Shown here: in pieces, positions 1-6,578 of the stretch
Position numbering within the stretch: position 1 is the stretch's first letter
How the letters are laid out: the number at the start of each line of letters is the position of its first letter
Assembly: GCA_903874575.1 (NCBI GenBank)
Contig: CAIQSZ010000136.1
Coordinates: forward strand, 1-7,095
Source of the DNA: an uncultured Elusimicrobia bacterium
Lineage (GTDB): Bacteria; Elusimicrobiota; Elusimicrobia; UBA1565; UBA9628
Direction of reading: 5' to 3'
Length of the DNA stretch: 7,095 nucleotides
The notes under the pieces: model-generated
Database searches by the model: none
What the model saw: only the letters and a program-made list of their open reading frames with translations
Told to the model about the DNA's origin: nothing
Program-made: the position numbers and the translations under genes

Positions 1-857
1 ATCGCTTCCAAGAGGGCGTTCGGGAGGCCTTCCCATGAAGAGGGGAGGCAGAACAGGTCGAAGGCGGACAGCCAGGAGGGCATCTCCCCGCGCTCGCCCA
101 ACAGCCAGATGTTTTTTTCCAGCGCGTGCTTGCGGATGAGAGCCTCCAGGCGGCCGCGCTCCGGGCCGTCGCCGATGATGGCGCATTTGACGGGGTCGTC
201 CTTGAGCCGGGCCATGGCCTCGATCAGGGTCCCGAAGTCCTTCTGCCGGTCGAGCCGGCCCACCGCCCCGATGAGCAGGTCGCCCGCGCTCAGCCGCAGT
301 TCGAGCCGCTTTTTCCGGCGGTCGATCTTGGAGACCGGCCAGCCCGCCAAGTCGACGCCGTTGCGGATGACGACGACTTTCTCGGGCGCGTAGCCGAGGC
401 GTGAGACGAGGAAGCGGCGGCTGGCGGCGCACTCGGCGATCAAAAGGTCGTCGCGCTTCTTGAGCCAACGGTCGATCAGCAAAGTCGGCCAGCGGCGCGA
501 GCGGTAGTTCACGCGCGGAGAGCTGATCAGCCTGAACTCGGCCGAGGCGAGCTTCTTGGCCATGCGCGCCAATTGGATGGCCTGATACATGACCGCATGG
601 ACGATATCGGGCCGCTCCCGGTCGATGATGTCGGCCAGCCGCCGGGCGTCCGCCGGGCGCGGCATGCGCGCCAAGTCCAAGCTGTCCACCTTGACGCCCT
701 GGTCGCGCAGGCGTCGGGCGTAGTGCCCCTCGGGTTTGAGGCTCACCACGCCCGCGACGGGAAAGCGCCGAGGGTCGAGGAGCGTGGCTAAAGTGAACAG
801 GGTCTTTTCGGCCCCGCCGACGCTCGTCGACGTGGAGACGAAGAGAATCCTCGCCAT
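1..857 (-). CDS. GT4 family glycosyltransferase, 3' end cut by window edge
   Basis: The frame is open from an ATG at 857 to the left edge (285 codons plus two bases, no stop), so the last part of the gene lies outside. The product is a GT-B fold retaining glycosyltransferase, probably cytosolic or peripheral at the inner membrane, moving a sugar from a nucleotide donor onto a growing lipid-linked glycan. The N-terminal acceptor domain opens with MARILFVSTSTSVGGAEK, the usual strand plus GGAEK loop, and has DIVHA near residue 84. The donor domain starts near 163 (VIRNGVDL) and shows GAVGRLDRQKDF (R201 and K206, expected to bind the donor phosphates), IIGDGPE near 228, and the E-x7-E motif E276 to E284 in SSWEGLPNALLEA. 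It begins 3 bases after the aminotransferase stop codon, so it is very likely co-transcribed. I see no clear Shine-Dalgarno. Acceptor and sugar cannot be read from the sequence. Confidence 0.93.
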   Translation of the reverse strand, partial: MARILFVSTSTSVGGAEKTLFTLATLLDPRRFPVAGVVSLKPEGHYARRLRDQGVKVDSLDLARMPRPADARRLADIIDRERPDIVHAVMYQAIQLARMAKKLASAEFRLISSPRVNYRSRRWPTLLIDRWLKKRDDLLIAECAASRRFLVSRLGYAPEKVVVIRNGVDLAGWPVSKIDRRKKRLELRLSAGDLLIGAVGRLDRQKDFGTLIEAMARLKDDPVKCAIIGDGPERGRLEALIRKHALEKNIWLLGERGEMPSWLSAFDLFCLPSSWEGLPNALLEA

Positions 858-860
858 GCG

Positions 861-1982
861 TCAGCCGAGAAAGGCCTTCACAGCGGCGCACACGCGCGCG
901 ACGTCCGCGTCGGTCAACTCCGCGAACATGGGCAGGGAAAGAGCCTCGCGGCTGGCCCTCTCGGACACGGGCAGGGCGGCGCGGACCTTCAGGCCCGCGT
1001 AGGCGGGCTGGAGGTGCACCGGGATCGGGTAGTAGACGCCGCAACCGACGCCGCTGCGCCGCAGATGCTCGGCCAGCGCGTCGCGCCTCTCCAGGCGGAC
1101 GGTGAAGAGGTGGAACACGGGTCGGGTGTCGTTTCCGCCCAGCGGCGGCAGGCGCAGCGGCAGTCCGCGCAGGCCTTCGTGATAAAGCGCGGCGATGCGG
1201 CGGCGCGACTGCGTCCAGCGCGCCAGATGACGCAGTTTGACGCGCAGGATGGCGGCCTGGATCTCGTCGAGGCGGCAATTGTGGCCGACGCGCGCGTGGT
1301 GGTAGGTCGCCCCGATGGTCCGGCCGCAGTTGCGCAGTTCCAGGAGACGGTCCCTCAGGTCGGCGTCGGCCACGGTCACCGCGCCGGCGTCGCCCGCCGC
1401 GCCCAGGTTCTTCGTCGGGTAGAAGCTGAACGCGCCGAGCTCGCCCAAGGAGCCGGTGACGCGTCCCTTGTAAACGGCCAGATGCGACTGCGCGCAGTCC
1501 TCGACGACTTTTAGGCCTTTCGACCTCGCGAGCGCGAGCAACGGATCCATGTCGGCCGGCTGGCCGAACAGGTGGACCGGCACGACGGCCTTGGTTTTAG
1601 GCCCGATCAAGTTCTCCACCGAACGGGGGTCCAAAGTCAGCGTCGTTTCGTCGACGTCGGCGAACACGGGCACCGCGCCCAGCACGGAGACCGCGGTCGC
1701 GGTCGCGATGAAAGTGAAGGAGGGGACGATGACCTCGTCGCCGGGGCCCACGCCGACGGCTTCCAAGGCCAGCTCCAGCGCGGAAGTGCCCGAGTCCACT
1801 CCCAGGCAGAACGGCGAGCCGATCTCCCGCGCGAACTCCTCGTCGAAGGCCCTGTTCTCGGGACCGAGGATGTACGCGCCCGAGTCCAGCACGCGGCACG
1901 CGGCCTCCTTGATTTCCGCCGACAACGACTGATTCTGGGCCTTGATGGAGAGGAGCGGAATATCGGCCGCGATCAGGCTCAT
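861..1982 (-). CDS. DegT/DnrJ/EryC1 family PLP-dependent sugar aminotransferase
   Basis: The 373-residue protein has the normal length and full motif set of nucleotide-sugar aminotransferases, which use pyridoxal phosphate and usually glutamate to aminate a keto-deoxy sugar nucleotide in the cytosol. Visible landmarks are GTSALELAL (65-73, cofactor phosphate loop), VPSFTFIATA (86-95), PVHLFGQPADMDP (135-147), VEDCAQ (160-165, D162 expected to pair with the pyridine nitrogen), FSFYPTKNLGAAGD (185-198, K191 the expected Schiff-base lysine), and GHNCRLDEIQAAIL (233-246). The SFYPTKNLGA form and YYPIPVHLQPAY near 317 resemble the 3-amino sugar enzymes (QdtB/FdtB type) as well as 4-amino enzymes, so regiochemistry is open. 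One small departure is CAQSHLA, where relatives often have AQAHGA. The ATG lies one base after the preceding stop (TGAAATG) and is served by an AAGGAG 9 bases upstream, so translation is probably coupled to the phosphotransferase gene. Confidence 0.96.
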   Translation of the reverse strand: MSLIAADIPLLSIKAQNQSLSAEIKEAACRVLDSGAYILGPENRAFDEEFAREIGSPFCLGVDSGTSALELALEAVGVGPGDEVIVPSFTFIATATAVSVLGAVPVFADVDETTLTLDPRSVENLIGPKTKAVVPVHLFGQPADMDPLLALARSKGLKVVEDCAQSHLAVYKGRVTGSLGELGAFSFYPTKNLGAAGDAGAVTVADADLRDRLLELRNCGRTIGATYHHARVGHNCRLDEIQAAILRVKLRHLARWTQSRRRIAALYHEGLRGLPLRLPPLGGNDTRPVFHLFTVRLERRDALAEHLRRSGVGCGVYYPIPVHLQPAYAGLKVRAALPVSERASREALSLPMFAELTDADVARVCAAVKAFLG

Positions 1983-1983
1983 T

Positions 1984-3441
1984 TCAATAGGCTCCTTTGC
2001 CGAAGGCCATCACGTACGGCGTTTTGAGGATGATTTCCAGATCCAGGCCCAGGGACCAATGCTCGATGTAGAAAAGGTCCAGCGCGAAGCGCTGCTCGCT
2101 CGACACGTCGGAACGGCCGGAGACCTGCCACAGGCCGGTGATGCCCGGCAGAAGGTTGGCGCGCTTTTTGGCCGTCGCGCCGAAGTCCCGCTCCAGCGCC
2201 TCGAGCTCTCCGGTGGTCAGCGCCAGCGGCCGCGGCCCGACCACGCTCATCTCGCCGCGCAGGACGTTGAGGAACTGGGGGAATTCGTCCAGCGAGAACT
2301 TGCGCAGGAACCGGCCCACCCTCGTCACGCGGGGGTCGTGCTTCGCCTTGAAGAACGCGCCTTCCATGTCGTTGAGGCCTTTCACGTCGGCGATGCGTTT
2401 TTCGGCGTCGGCCACCATGGTGCGGAATTTAAACGCCTTGAACACGCGGCCTTTGTGGCCGCAGCGGTCCTGCGTGAACAGGACGGGGCCCTTCGAATCG
2501 AGCTTGATCAGGAGGCAGGCGATCAGCCAGAACGGCGAGGTGGCCGCCAGCAGGAGCGCGGAGAACAGCACGTCGACGGCGCGTTTGGTCGCGAAGTTCG
2601 CGGGCGTCAGCGAGGTGTGCTTGATGCGGTAGGCGGGCAGGCCCAGGTGGTGGTCCATCTGCACCTCGCCCATGCGGATCTCGAGCAGGTCGGGCACCAT
2701 CTTGAAGCCCACGCCGCGCGCGTCGCAGGCCTCGGCCGCGGCCAGCACGTCTTCGCGCGCGTCCTTGGTGCGCAGGAGGATGAGTTCATAGAAGCGGCGG
2801 ACGTCCAGCGCTCGCGCCAATTCGGGCAGCGTCGGCAGCGTCTCCAGCTCATGGATTCCCGCTCCCGGATGCCGGTCGCGGATGCGCTCCTTGAGGACTT
2901 CCGCGACCGGGCCCCCGCCGATCAGCAGTATCGGCAGGGCCGCCTCGTGGCGCGCGAGCCAATCGTCGATCCACAGCACGATCGCCTGGCTGAGGCATAC
3001 CGCGGCCAGAGAGACGGGGAATACGCCCGCCAGCATCAGCCGCGAATAGGCCAGGCGCTCGTATAGAAAAGCGGCGACGAGCGTGGTTCCCGTGCCCAGC
3101 GCGCACGCCTTGAAGATCTGCACGAACCGGTCCGCCGCGCTCATCCAGGAAGCCGTGTACAGCCGGTTGAGGTGAAGCAGGACCAGCCAGATCGGAACGG
3201 CGGCCAGGAGCAGGCTCCGGTACTTGCTCCAGTCGACCGGATCGCCGATCGGCGGCACCGTCGCGACCACGGACGCCGCCTCGAAGCGCAGCCAGAACGC
3301 CGCGCGGTACGCGGCGGCCACCGCCCCGGCGTCCAGCGCGAGATGGAGCGCGGTGCGCAGAGTGTGGCGCAGCCAGGGGGGGAGCCCCGCGGCGGGGGCG
3401 TCGACGACGGACCCGTCCGTCGGACGGGGGCGCGAAGCCAT
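1984..3441 (-). CDS. Polyprenyl glycosylphosphotransferase (WbaP/WcaJ-like initiating enzyme)
   Basis: This 485-residue membrane protein should transfer a sugar-1-phosphate from a nucleotide sugar to undecaprenyl phosphate, the first step of repeat-unit assembly on the inner face of the cytoplasmic membrane. The layout is the standard long form: several hydrophobic N-terminal segments (about 31-50, 76-93, 110-127, 136-157), a central Rossmann-like domain (ILLIGGGPVAEVL, 171-183), then the C-terminal bacterial sugar transferase domain from about 285. That domain has a membrane segment (KRAVDVLFSALLLAA onward), FKAFKFRTM (334-342), DPRVTRVGRFLRKFSLDEFPQ with the D385-E386 pair expected in catalysis, GEMSVVGPRP (396-405) and LPGITGLWQVSGRSD (431-445). 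All core motifs are intact. The sugar is unknown; hexose-1-phosphate and amino-deoxysugar phosphate are both possible, and the neighbouring aminotransferase makes the latter worth considering. No Shine-Dalgarno precedes the ATG; a -10-like box lies 6 bases upstream. Confidence 0.97.
   Translation of the reverse strand: MASRPRPTDGSVVDAPAAGLPPWLRHTLRTALHLALDAGAVAAAYRAAFWLRFEAASVVATVPPIGDPVDWSKYRSLLLAAVPIWLVLLHLNRLYTASWMSAADRFVQIFKACALGTGTTLVAAFLYERLAYSRLMLAGVFPVSLAAVCLSQAIVLWIDDWLARHEAALPILLIGGGPVAEVLKERIRDRHPGAGIHELETLPTLPELARALDVRRFYELILLRTKDAREDVLAAAEACDARGVGFKMVPDLLEIRMGEVQMDHHLGLPAYRIKHTSLTPANFATKRAVDVLFSALLLAATSPFWLIACLLIKLDSKGPVLFTQDRCGHKGRVFKAFKFRTMVADAEKRIADVKGLNDMEGAFFKAKHDPRVTRVGRFLRKFSLDEFPQFLNVLRGEMSVVGPRPLALTTGELEALERDFGATAKKRANLLPGITGLWQVSGRSDVSSEQRFALDLFYIEHWSLGLDLEIILKTPYVMAFGKGAY
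1992..1997 (-). promoter_or_regulatory. Shine-Dalgarno AAGGAG for the aminotransferase
   Basis: Read on the minus strand this is AAGGAG, with 9 bases between it and the ATG at 1982-1980. It lies inside the final codons (Lys-Gly-Ala) of the upstream phosphotransferase gene, whose TGA is one base from the ATG. This supports the chosen start and translational coupling of the two genes. Confidence 0.75.
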
Positions 3442-3447
3442 GGTCGG

Positions 3448-3453
3448 ATTATA
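3448..3453 (-). promoter_or_regulatory. Putative extended -10 box (TGATATAAT) placed for a leaderless transcript
   Basis: On the minus strand the hexamer reads TATAAT, a perfect -10 consensus, preceded by TGA, so it matches the extended -10 form TGnTATAAT. It lies in the only intergenic gap of any size (3442-3482, 41 bases). Six bases (CCGACC) separate it from the phosphotransferase ATG, so the expected transcription start falls on the A of the ATG. I see no convincing -35 hexamer 16-18 bases upstream, which extended -10 promoters can tolerate, and no ribosome binding site before this ATG. The promoter call is inference from sequence and spacing. Confidence 0.55.
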
Positions 3454-3482
3454 TCAATTCGGCGTCCGCCCGACTTTAGGAG

Positions 3483-4574
3483 TCAGCCGAGGTAAAGGGC
3501 GGACAGGCCGTCGAGCTGGCGCTCGCGGGTGAATTCCTTGCGCACGCGATCGCGGCCGGCGGCCGCGAAGCGGCGTCTCAGATCGGCGTCGTCGAGGAGT
3601 TCCTGGCATCGCTCCAGGAGTTCGACTTCGTTCTTGACGAGGAAGCCCGTCACCCCAGGGATGACCGCGTCGCGGTTTCCCGGGATGTCGGAGGCGACCA
3701 CGGGCAGGCCGACCGCCATGGCCTCCAGCACCGCGTTGGGCATGGCGTCCCAGCGCGAGTAGTGGACGAACAGGTCCAGCCCGCGCATGCGCTCGCGCGC
3801 TTCTTCCGCGGGCAGCCAACCCGTGATCGCGGTCTTGTGCAGGAGGTTCATGTTGGTCAGGAAGACCTTTGCGCGGGCCTCGTCCTCGCCGCCGCCGACC
3901 CACACGCACTTGACGCCGTTGCGCGAGTCGGTCAGCCGCTGGGCCAGCAGGACCCATGCGTCGGGGTTGCGCGCGTGCGTCATGCGGCCGCAGGAGCCGA
4001 CGACCAGTCCGTCGTGCGCAATCGGCTCGGGGAAGTCTCCCAGGTAGGCGTCGCAGACGGTGTGGACGGCGCCGCGCGGAGCCAGCTTGCGCGCGAATTC
4101 GGCCTCGCTGGGCGAGACGGCGATGGTTTCGCCGAAGCGCGCCGCGGCGCGCTCGATGGCCCGGTACAGGGCGCGGACCGCCTTCGGCCGGTCCTGCATC
4201 AGGAAGCCGTAGCCGTGCGGACTGTAGAAGACGGTCTTGATCCCGGCGGACTTCGCCGCCGCGCGCGCCAGCACGCCGGCCTTCGACGAGTGCGCGTGCA
4301 CCGCGTCGGGGCGGTGCTCGGAAAACAGCTTGTGGAGCCGGCGCAGAGCGGCGGCGTCCATCCTGGGCGCGATCTCGCGGGTCATCTCGGGGACATAATA
4401 CGCATGCTTGGCGCCGCGGCATCTGGCGCGGTAGTCCTCGGGAGAGCCGGAGCGCACGGCGTAGATCAGTGAGACCTTGAACTTCTTCGGGTCCAGCCCG
4501 TTGCAGATCGCCGCCACCTGTTCTCCGGTCCCGCCGGGCCCTCCGCACTCGACGACCTGGAAAATTTTGATCAC
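3483..4574 (-). CDS. GT4 family glycosyltransferase, GTG start
   Basis: This 363-residue GT-B fold enzyme probably adds a sugar to the lipid-linked intermediate in the cytoplasm. The N-terminal domain begins MIKIFQVVECGGPGGTGEQV with a glycine-rich loop like GGxE; DAVHAHSSKAG (90-100) and YSPHGYGF (117-124) are typical of GT4 enzymes of polysaccharide clusters. The donor domain has VVGSCGRMTHARNPDAW (191-207; R197 conserved, with R202 where a lysine is common), WVGGGED (225-231), and SRWDAMPNAVLEAMAVGLPVVASDIPGN (273-300). The first acid of the usual E-x7-E motif is D276, the second is E284. The GTG start at 4574-4572 overlaps the upstream TGA as GTGA and has an AAGGAG 5 bases before it, which settles the start. 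Another open frame of 409 codons overlaps it but is arginine-rich and without motifs, hence a shadow. Donor and acceptor are not predictable. Confidence 0.95.
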   Translation of the reverse strand: MIKIFQVVECGGPGGTGEQVAAICNGLDPKKFKVSLIYAVRSGSPEDYRARCRGAKHAYYVPEMTREIAPRMDAAALRRLHKLFSEHRPDAVHAHSSKAGVLARAAAKSAGIKTVFYSPHGYGFLMQDRPKAVRALYRAIERAAARFGETIAVSPSEAEFARKLAPRGAVHTVCDAYLGDFPEPIAHDGLVVGSCGRMTHARNPDAWVLLAQRLTDSRNGVKCVWVGGGEDEARAKVFLTNMNLLHKTAITGWLPAEEARERMRGLDLFVHYSRWDAMPNAVLEAMAVGLPVVASDIPGNRDAVIPGVTGFLVKNEVELLERCQELLDDADLRRRFAAAGRDRVRKEFTRERQLDGLSALYLG

Positions 4575-5875
4575 GCGGGCTCCTTGCGGCCGAGGCGGCG
4601 CAGGAGTTCCTCGGCGGCGAACGGGAACAGCATCGGAAGGTAGAGCGCTTTGTGGCGTCCGGCGCTTCCCAGGTCGAACTCAAGCGACGCGGCTGCGACC
4701 GTCATTACCGCGAAGAAAGCCAGGAGCCCCATCCGCGCCGGGGTTTTGCATCCGCGCGCGATGCCGGCCAGCGCCGCCAGCGAGACGGCGAGCAGGACGG
4801 CGTTTTCCAGGGCGGCGAGCACGCGGCCGATCCTGCCGTCGAGAGGGTAGAAGCCGGGCAGGGGCATGAACAACACGTGGAACGCGGCTTTCGGCAGGAA
4901 GACGAGCACGTCCAGCCACGAGGAGAATGCCGCGTCGGGGAAGAGTTGGGTGGCGATTTCCCGGCCGGAATAGGCGCGCGCCCAGCCCCGGTCCGAGATC
5001 TGGCGGTTGCGGCGGAAGAGGGTTAGCCCCTCGGGGGAGATCGACCGGTGGACCCGTGGCGTATCGGCGCTATCGACGACCGAAGGGAAAAGACGAGGAT
5101 AGGCGCGCGATTGATCGCCGTTGAAGTAGGCGGTCTCCGGGCGTCCGTCCTCGGCGTAGCTGATCCGAGCCGGATCGGAGCCGGAGAAGATATTCAGAAA
5201 AAGACGCGAGACGGCGGGATAGGCGACGGGCGCGGCCAGGAGCAGGGCCAGGGCCCACGCCGCTCGGCCTCGCGGCCTCATGAAGGCCTGCAGGCCCAGC
5301 GTGGGGGCCAGGGCCACGCCGAACGCGATCAGAAGGAAAGAACGGTACATTCCCGCGCCCAGCAGACCGACGGCCGCCCCGGCCGCCAGCGCCGCCGCGC
5401 GCGCCTGGGACGACCTCTCGTCCAGGGCCAGGGCCAGGAGCGAGCCCAAGCCCGCGAAGACCAGCAACTGAGTCGGGGATTCCTTAAGGTTTTGAGAGGT
5501 GTAGAACACGGCCGACGGCCAAACCGCCAGGGCGGCGCCCGCCAGCAGGGTCGCGCGGGAGTCGAACACGAAGCCGAAGGCCCAGGTCAGAGCCACGACC
5601 CCCAGGGCGCCGAGCGCTGCGTTGATCAGCTTGATCGAGATCGGTCGAGGGCCGAAGACGCGATAGGCCGTGAGCGTCGTCAGAATCTGGAACCTATCGC
5701 ACAAACTGCCGTTGATGGGCGGTCTGGCGCCCGACGGGGCTATCTCCATATAAAAGACGGCGGCGTTGTGGAAGAGACGGGCGTCGGTGTAGTAGTAAGA
5801 AGGGAACAGAGGCTTGAATTCCGTGAGGACGGCGCAGGACGCGCGCAGAAAGAACGCCAGCGCGGCCAGCGCCAT
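4571..5875 (-). CDS. Multi-spanning membrane protein, probable GT-C (family 39/PMT-like) glycosyltransferase
   Basis: From the ATG at 5875 the product is 434 residues with many hydrophobic helices (for example about 81-103, 108-124, 135-151, 157-173, 177-197, 205-221, 356-372, 381-397, 411-422). The first extracytoplasmic loop holds an acidic site (SYYYTDARLFHNAA, D31), where GT-C enzymes keep catalytic aspartate; then come the FGPRPISIKLINAALGA helix and SQNLKES near 127. A large soluble loop of about 90 residues (230-318) precedes the final helices, and GSAGRHKALYLP (403-414) near the end resembles related membrane transferases. Such enzymes use polyprenyl-phosphate sugars outside the cytoplasm; the DPM1-like GT2 gene 13 bases upstream could supply that donor. 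No Shine-Dalgarno is clear. A GTG at 5902 (nine residues longer, adding SPISPRRL before the first helix, overlapping the GT2 gene by 14 bases) is an equally credible start. The frame is open further, to 6298, but that part is a shadow of the GT2 gene. Function is moderate confidence, membrane protein is firm. Confidence 0.88.
   Translation of the reverse strand: MALAALAFFLRASCAVLTEFKPLFPSYYYTDARLFHNAAVFYMEIAPSGARPPINGSLCDRFQILTTLTAYRVFGPRPISIKLINAALGALGVVALTWAFGFVFDSRATLLAGAALAVWPSAVFYTSQNLKESPTQLLVFAGLGSLLALALDERSSQARAAALAAGAAVGLLGAGMYRSFLLIAFGVALAPTLGLQAFMRPRGRAAWALALLLAAPVAYPAVSRLFLNIFSGSDPARISYAEDGRPETAYFNGDQSRAYPRLFPSVVDSADTPRVHRSISPEGLTLFRRNRQISDRGWARAYSGREIATQLFPDAAFSSWLDVLVFLPKAAFHVLFMPLPGFYPLDGRIGRVLAALENAVLLAVSLAALAGIARGCKTPARMGLLAFFAVMTVAAASLEFDLGSAGRHKALYLPMLFPFAAEELLRRLGRKEPA
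4580..4585 (-). promoter_or_regulatory. Shine-Dalgarno AAGGAG fixing a GTG start
   Basis: On the minus strand AAGGAG stands 5 bases before the GTG at 4574. It lies inside the last codons of the membrane glycosyltransferase gene (Lys-Glu). Together with the 4-base GTGA stop/start overlap it decides the non-ATG start of the GT4 gene and indicates translational coupling. Confidence 0.8.
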
Positions 5876-5888
5876 CAGACGGCGCGGG

Positions 5889-6578
5889 CTAATCGGCGAC
5901 ACGGTAGCGCAGAAGGCACCATAGGTAGGAGAAGCCGTCCTTCCAGGTGATTTTCTTGCCCTCGTCGTAGGTGCGGCCGGAGTACGAGATAGGCGTCTCG
6001 TAGATGCGCAAGCGCGCCTTGCATATCTTAGCGGTGATCTCGGCCTCGATGCCGAAGCGTTCGCTCTCGAGCGGGATGGCCTTGAGCTTTTCCGCGACAA
6101 AGACCTTATAGCACGTCCCCATGTCGGTGAGGTTGATGTTGTAGAGGACGTTGGTGACGAGGGTGAAGAATTTATTGGCGAAGTAATTCCAAAAGAACAG
6201 CACCCGGTGCGGGCCGCCCAGGAAGCGCGAACCGTAGACCGCGTCGGCCCGCCCGTCCAGCAACGGGACGAGCAGGCCGGGGTAATCCGCCGGATCATAC
6301 TCGAGGTCCGCGTCCTGGATGATCACGAAGTCGCCGGTCGCGCGCGCGAGGGCGGTGCGCAGGGCCGCGCCCTTGCCGCGGTTGGCCTGGTGGAAGACGA
6401 CCTTCGCGCGGTCGCCCAGGCCTTCCAGGATTTGGCGCGTGCCGTCGGTCGAGCCGTCATCGACGACCACGATTTCCTTGGCCAGCCTAAGCTCGACCGC
6501 CTCGACCCGGCGCAACAGTTCGAGGACGGTCGCGCTCTCGTTGAAAACCGGGATTAGGATCGAAAGAGTTTTAGTCAT
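5889..6578 (-). CDS. GT2 family glycosyltransferase, DPM1-like (polyprenyl-phosphate sugar synthase)
   Basis: The 229-residue soluble GT-A enzyme most resembles dolichol-/polyprenyl-phosphate mannosyl- or glucosyltransferases, which make a lipid-phosphate sugar from a nucleotide sugar at the inner face of the membrane. Landmarks are LSILIPVFNE (5-14), EIVVVDDGSTDGT (35-47), NRGKGAALRTAL (67-78), the metal-binding D-x-D at D89-A-D91 in IIQDADLEYDP, AVYGSRF (113-119), TDMGTCYKVF (151-160) and ERFGIEAEITAKI (173-185). It lacks the C-terminal membrane helices found in ArnC/GtrB-type relatives, and so looks like the short, peripheral DPM1 form. Its ATG overlaps the end of the ligase gene by 8 bases (ATGACTAA). 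No strong Shine-Dalgarno is seen (only a weak CGAG); a TATAAT lies 7 bases upstream. The membrane glycosyltransferase gene follows directly and is the likely consumer of its product. Which sugar is carried is unknown. Confidence 0.95.
   Translation of the reverse strand: MTKTLSILIPVFNESATVLELLRRVEAVELRLAKEIVVVDDGSTDGTRQILEGLGDRAKVVFHQANRGKGAALRTALARATGDFVIIQDADLEYDPADYPGLLVPLLDGRADAVYGSRFLGGPHRVLFFWNYFANKFFTLVTNVLYNINLTDMGTCYKVFVAEKLKAIPLESERFGIEAEITAKICKARLRIYETPISYSGRTYDEGKKITWKDGFSYLWCLLRYRVAD

Noticed and set aside
1942..3066. 374-codon open frame on the plus strand opposite the phosphotransferase gene
   Set aside because: It is the mirror of a gene with full family motifs; its composition (Arg, Gln, Glu, Ala, Gly and His rich, no motifs) is what antisense frames in GC-rich DNA give.
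3455..3475. Possible hairpin (TCGG/CCGA arms, GGCG/CGCC alternative) after the GT4 stop as a terminator
   Set aside because: The stem is only about four pairs, the alternative has a loop of two bases, and no T-run follows; the AT-rich part downstream is better read as a -10 box.
3454..4683. 409-codon minus-strand frame overlapping the GT4 gene
   Set aside because: It is extremely arginine-rich and without motifs, and it overlaps completely a frame with clear GT4 motifs, a GTGA junction and an AAGGAG site. It is a frame shadow.
5903..6298. N-terminal extension of the membrane glycosyltransferase frame through the GT2 gene, suggesting a 575-residue fusion
   Set aside because: The extra 130 or so residues are Ser/Arg/Thr-rich low-quality sequence read in the wrong frame of the well-supported GT2 gene.
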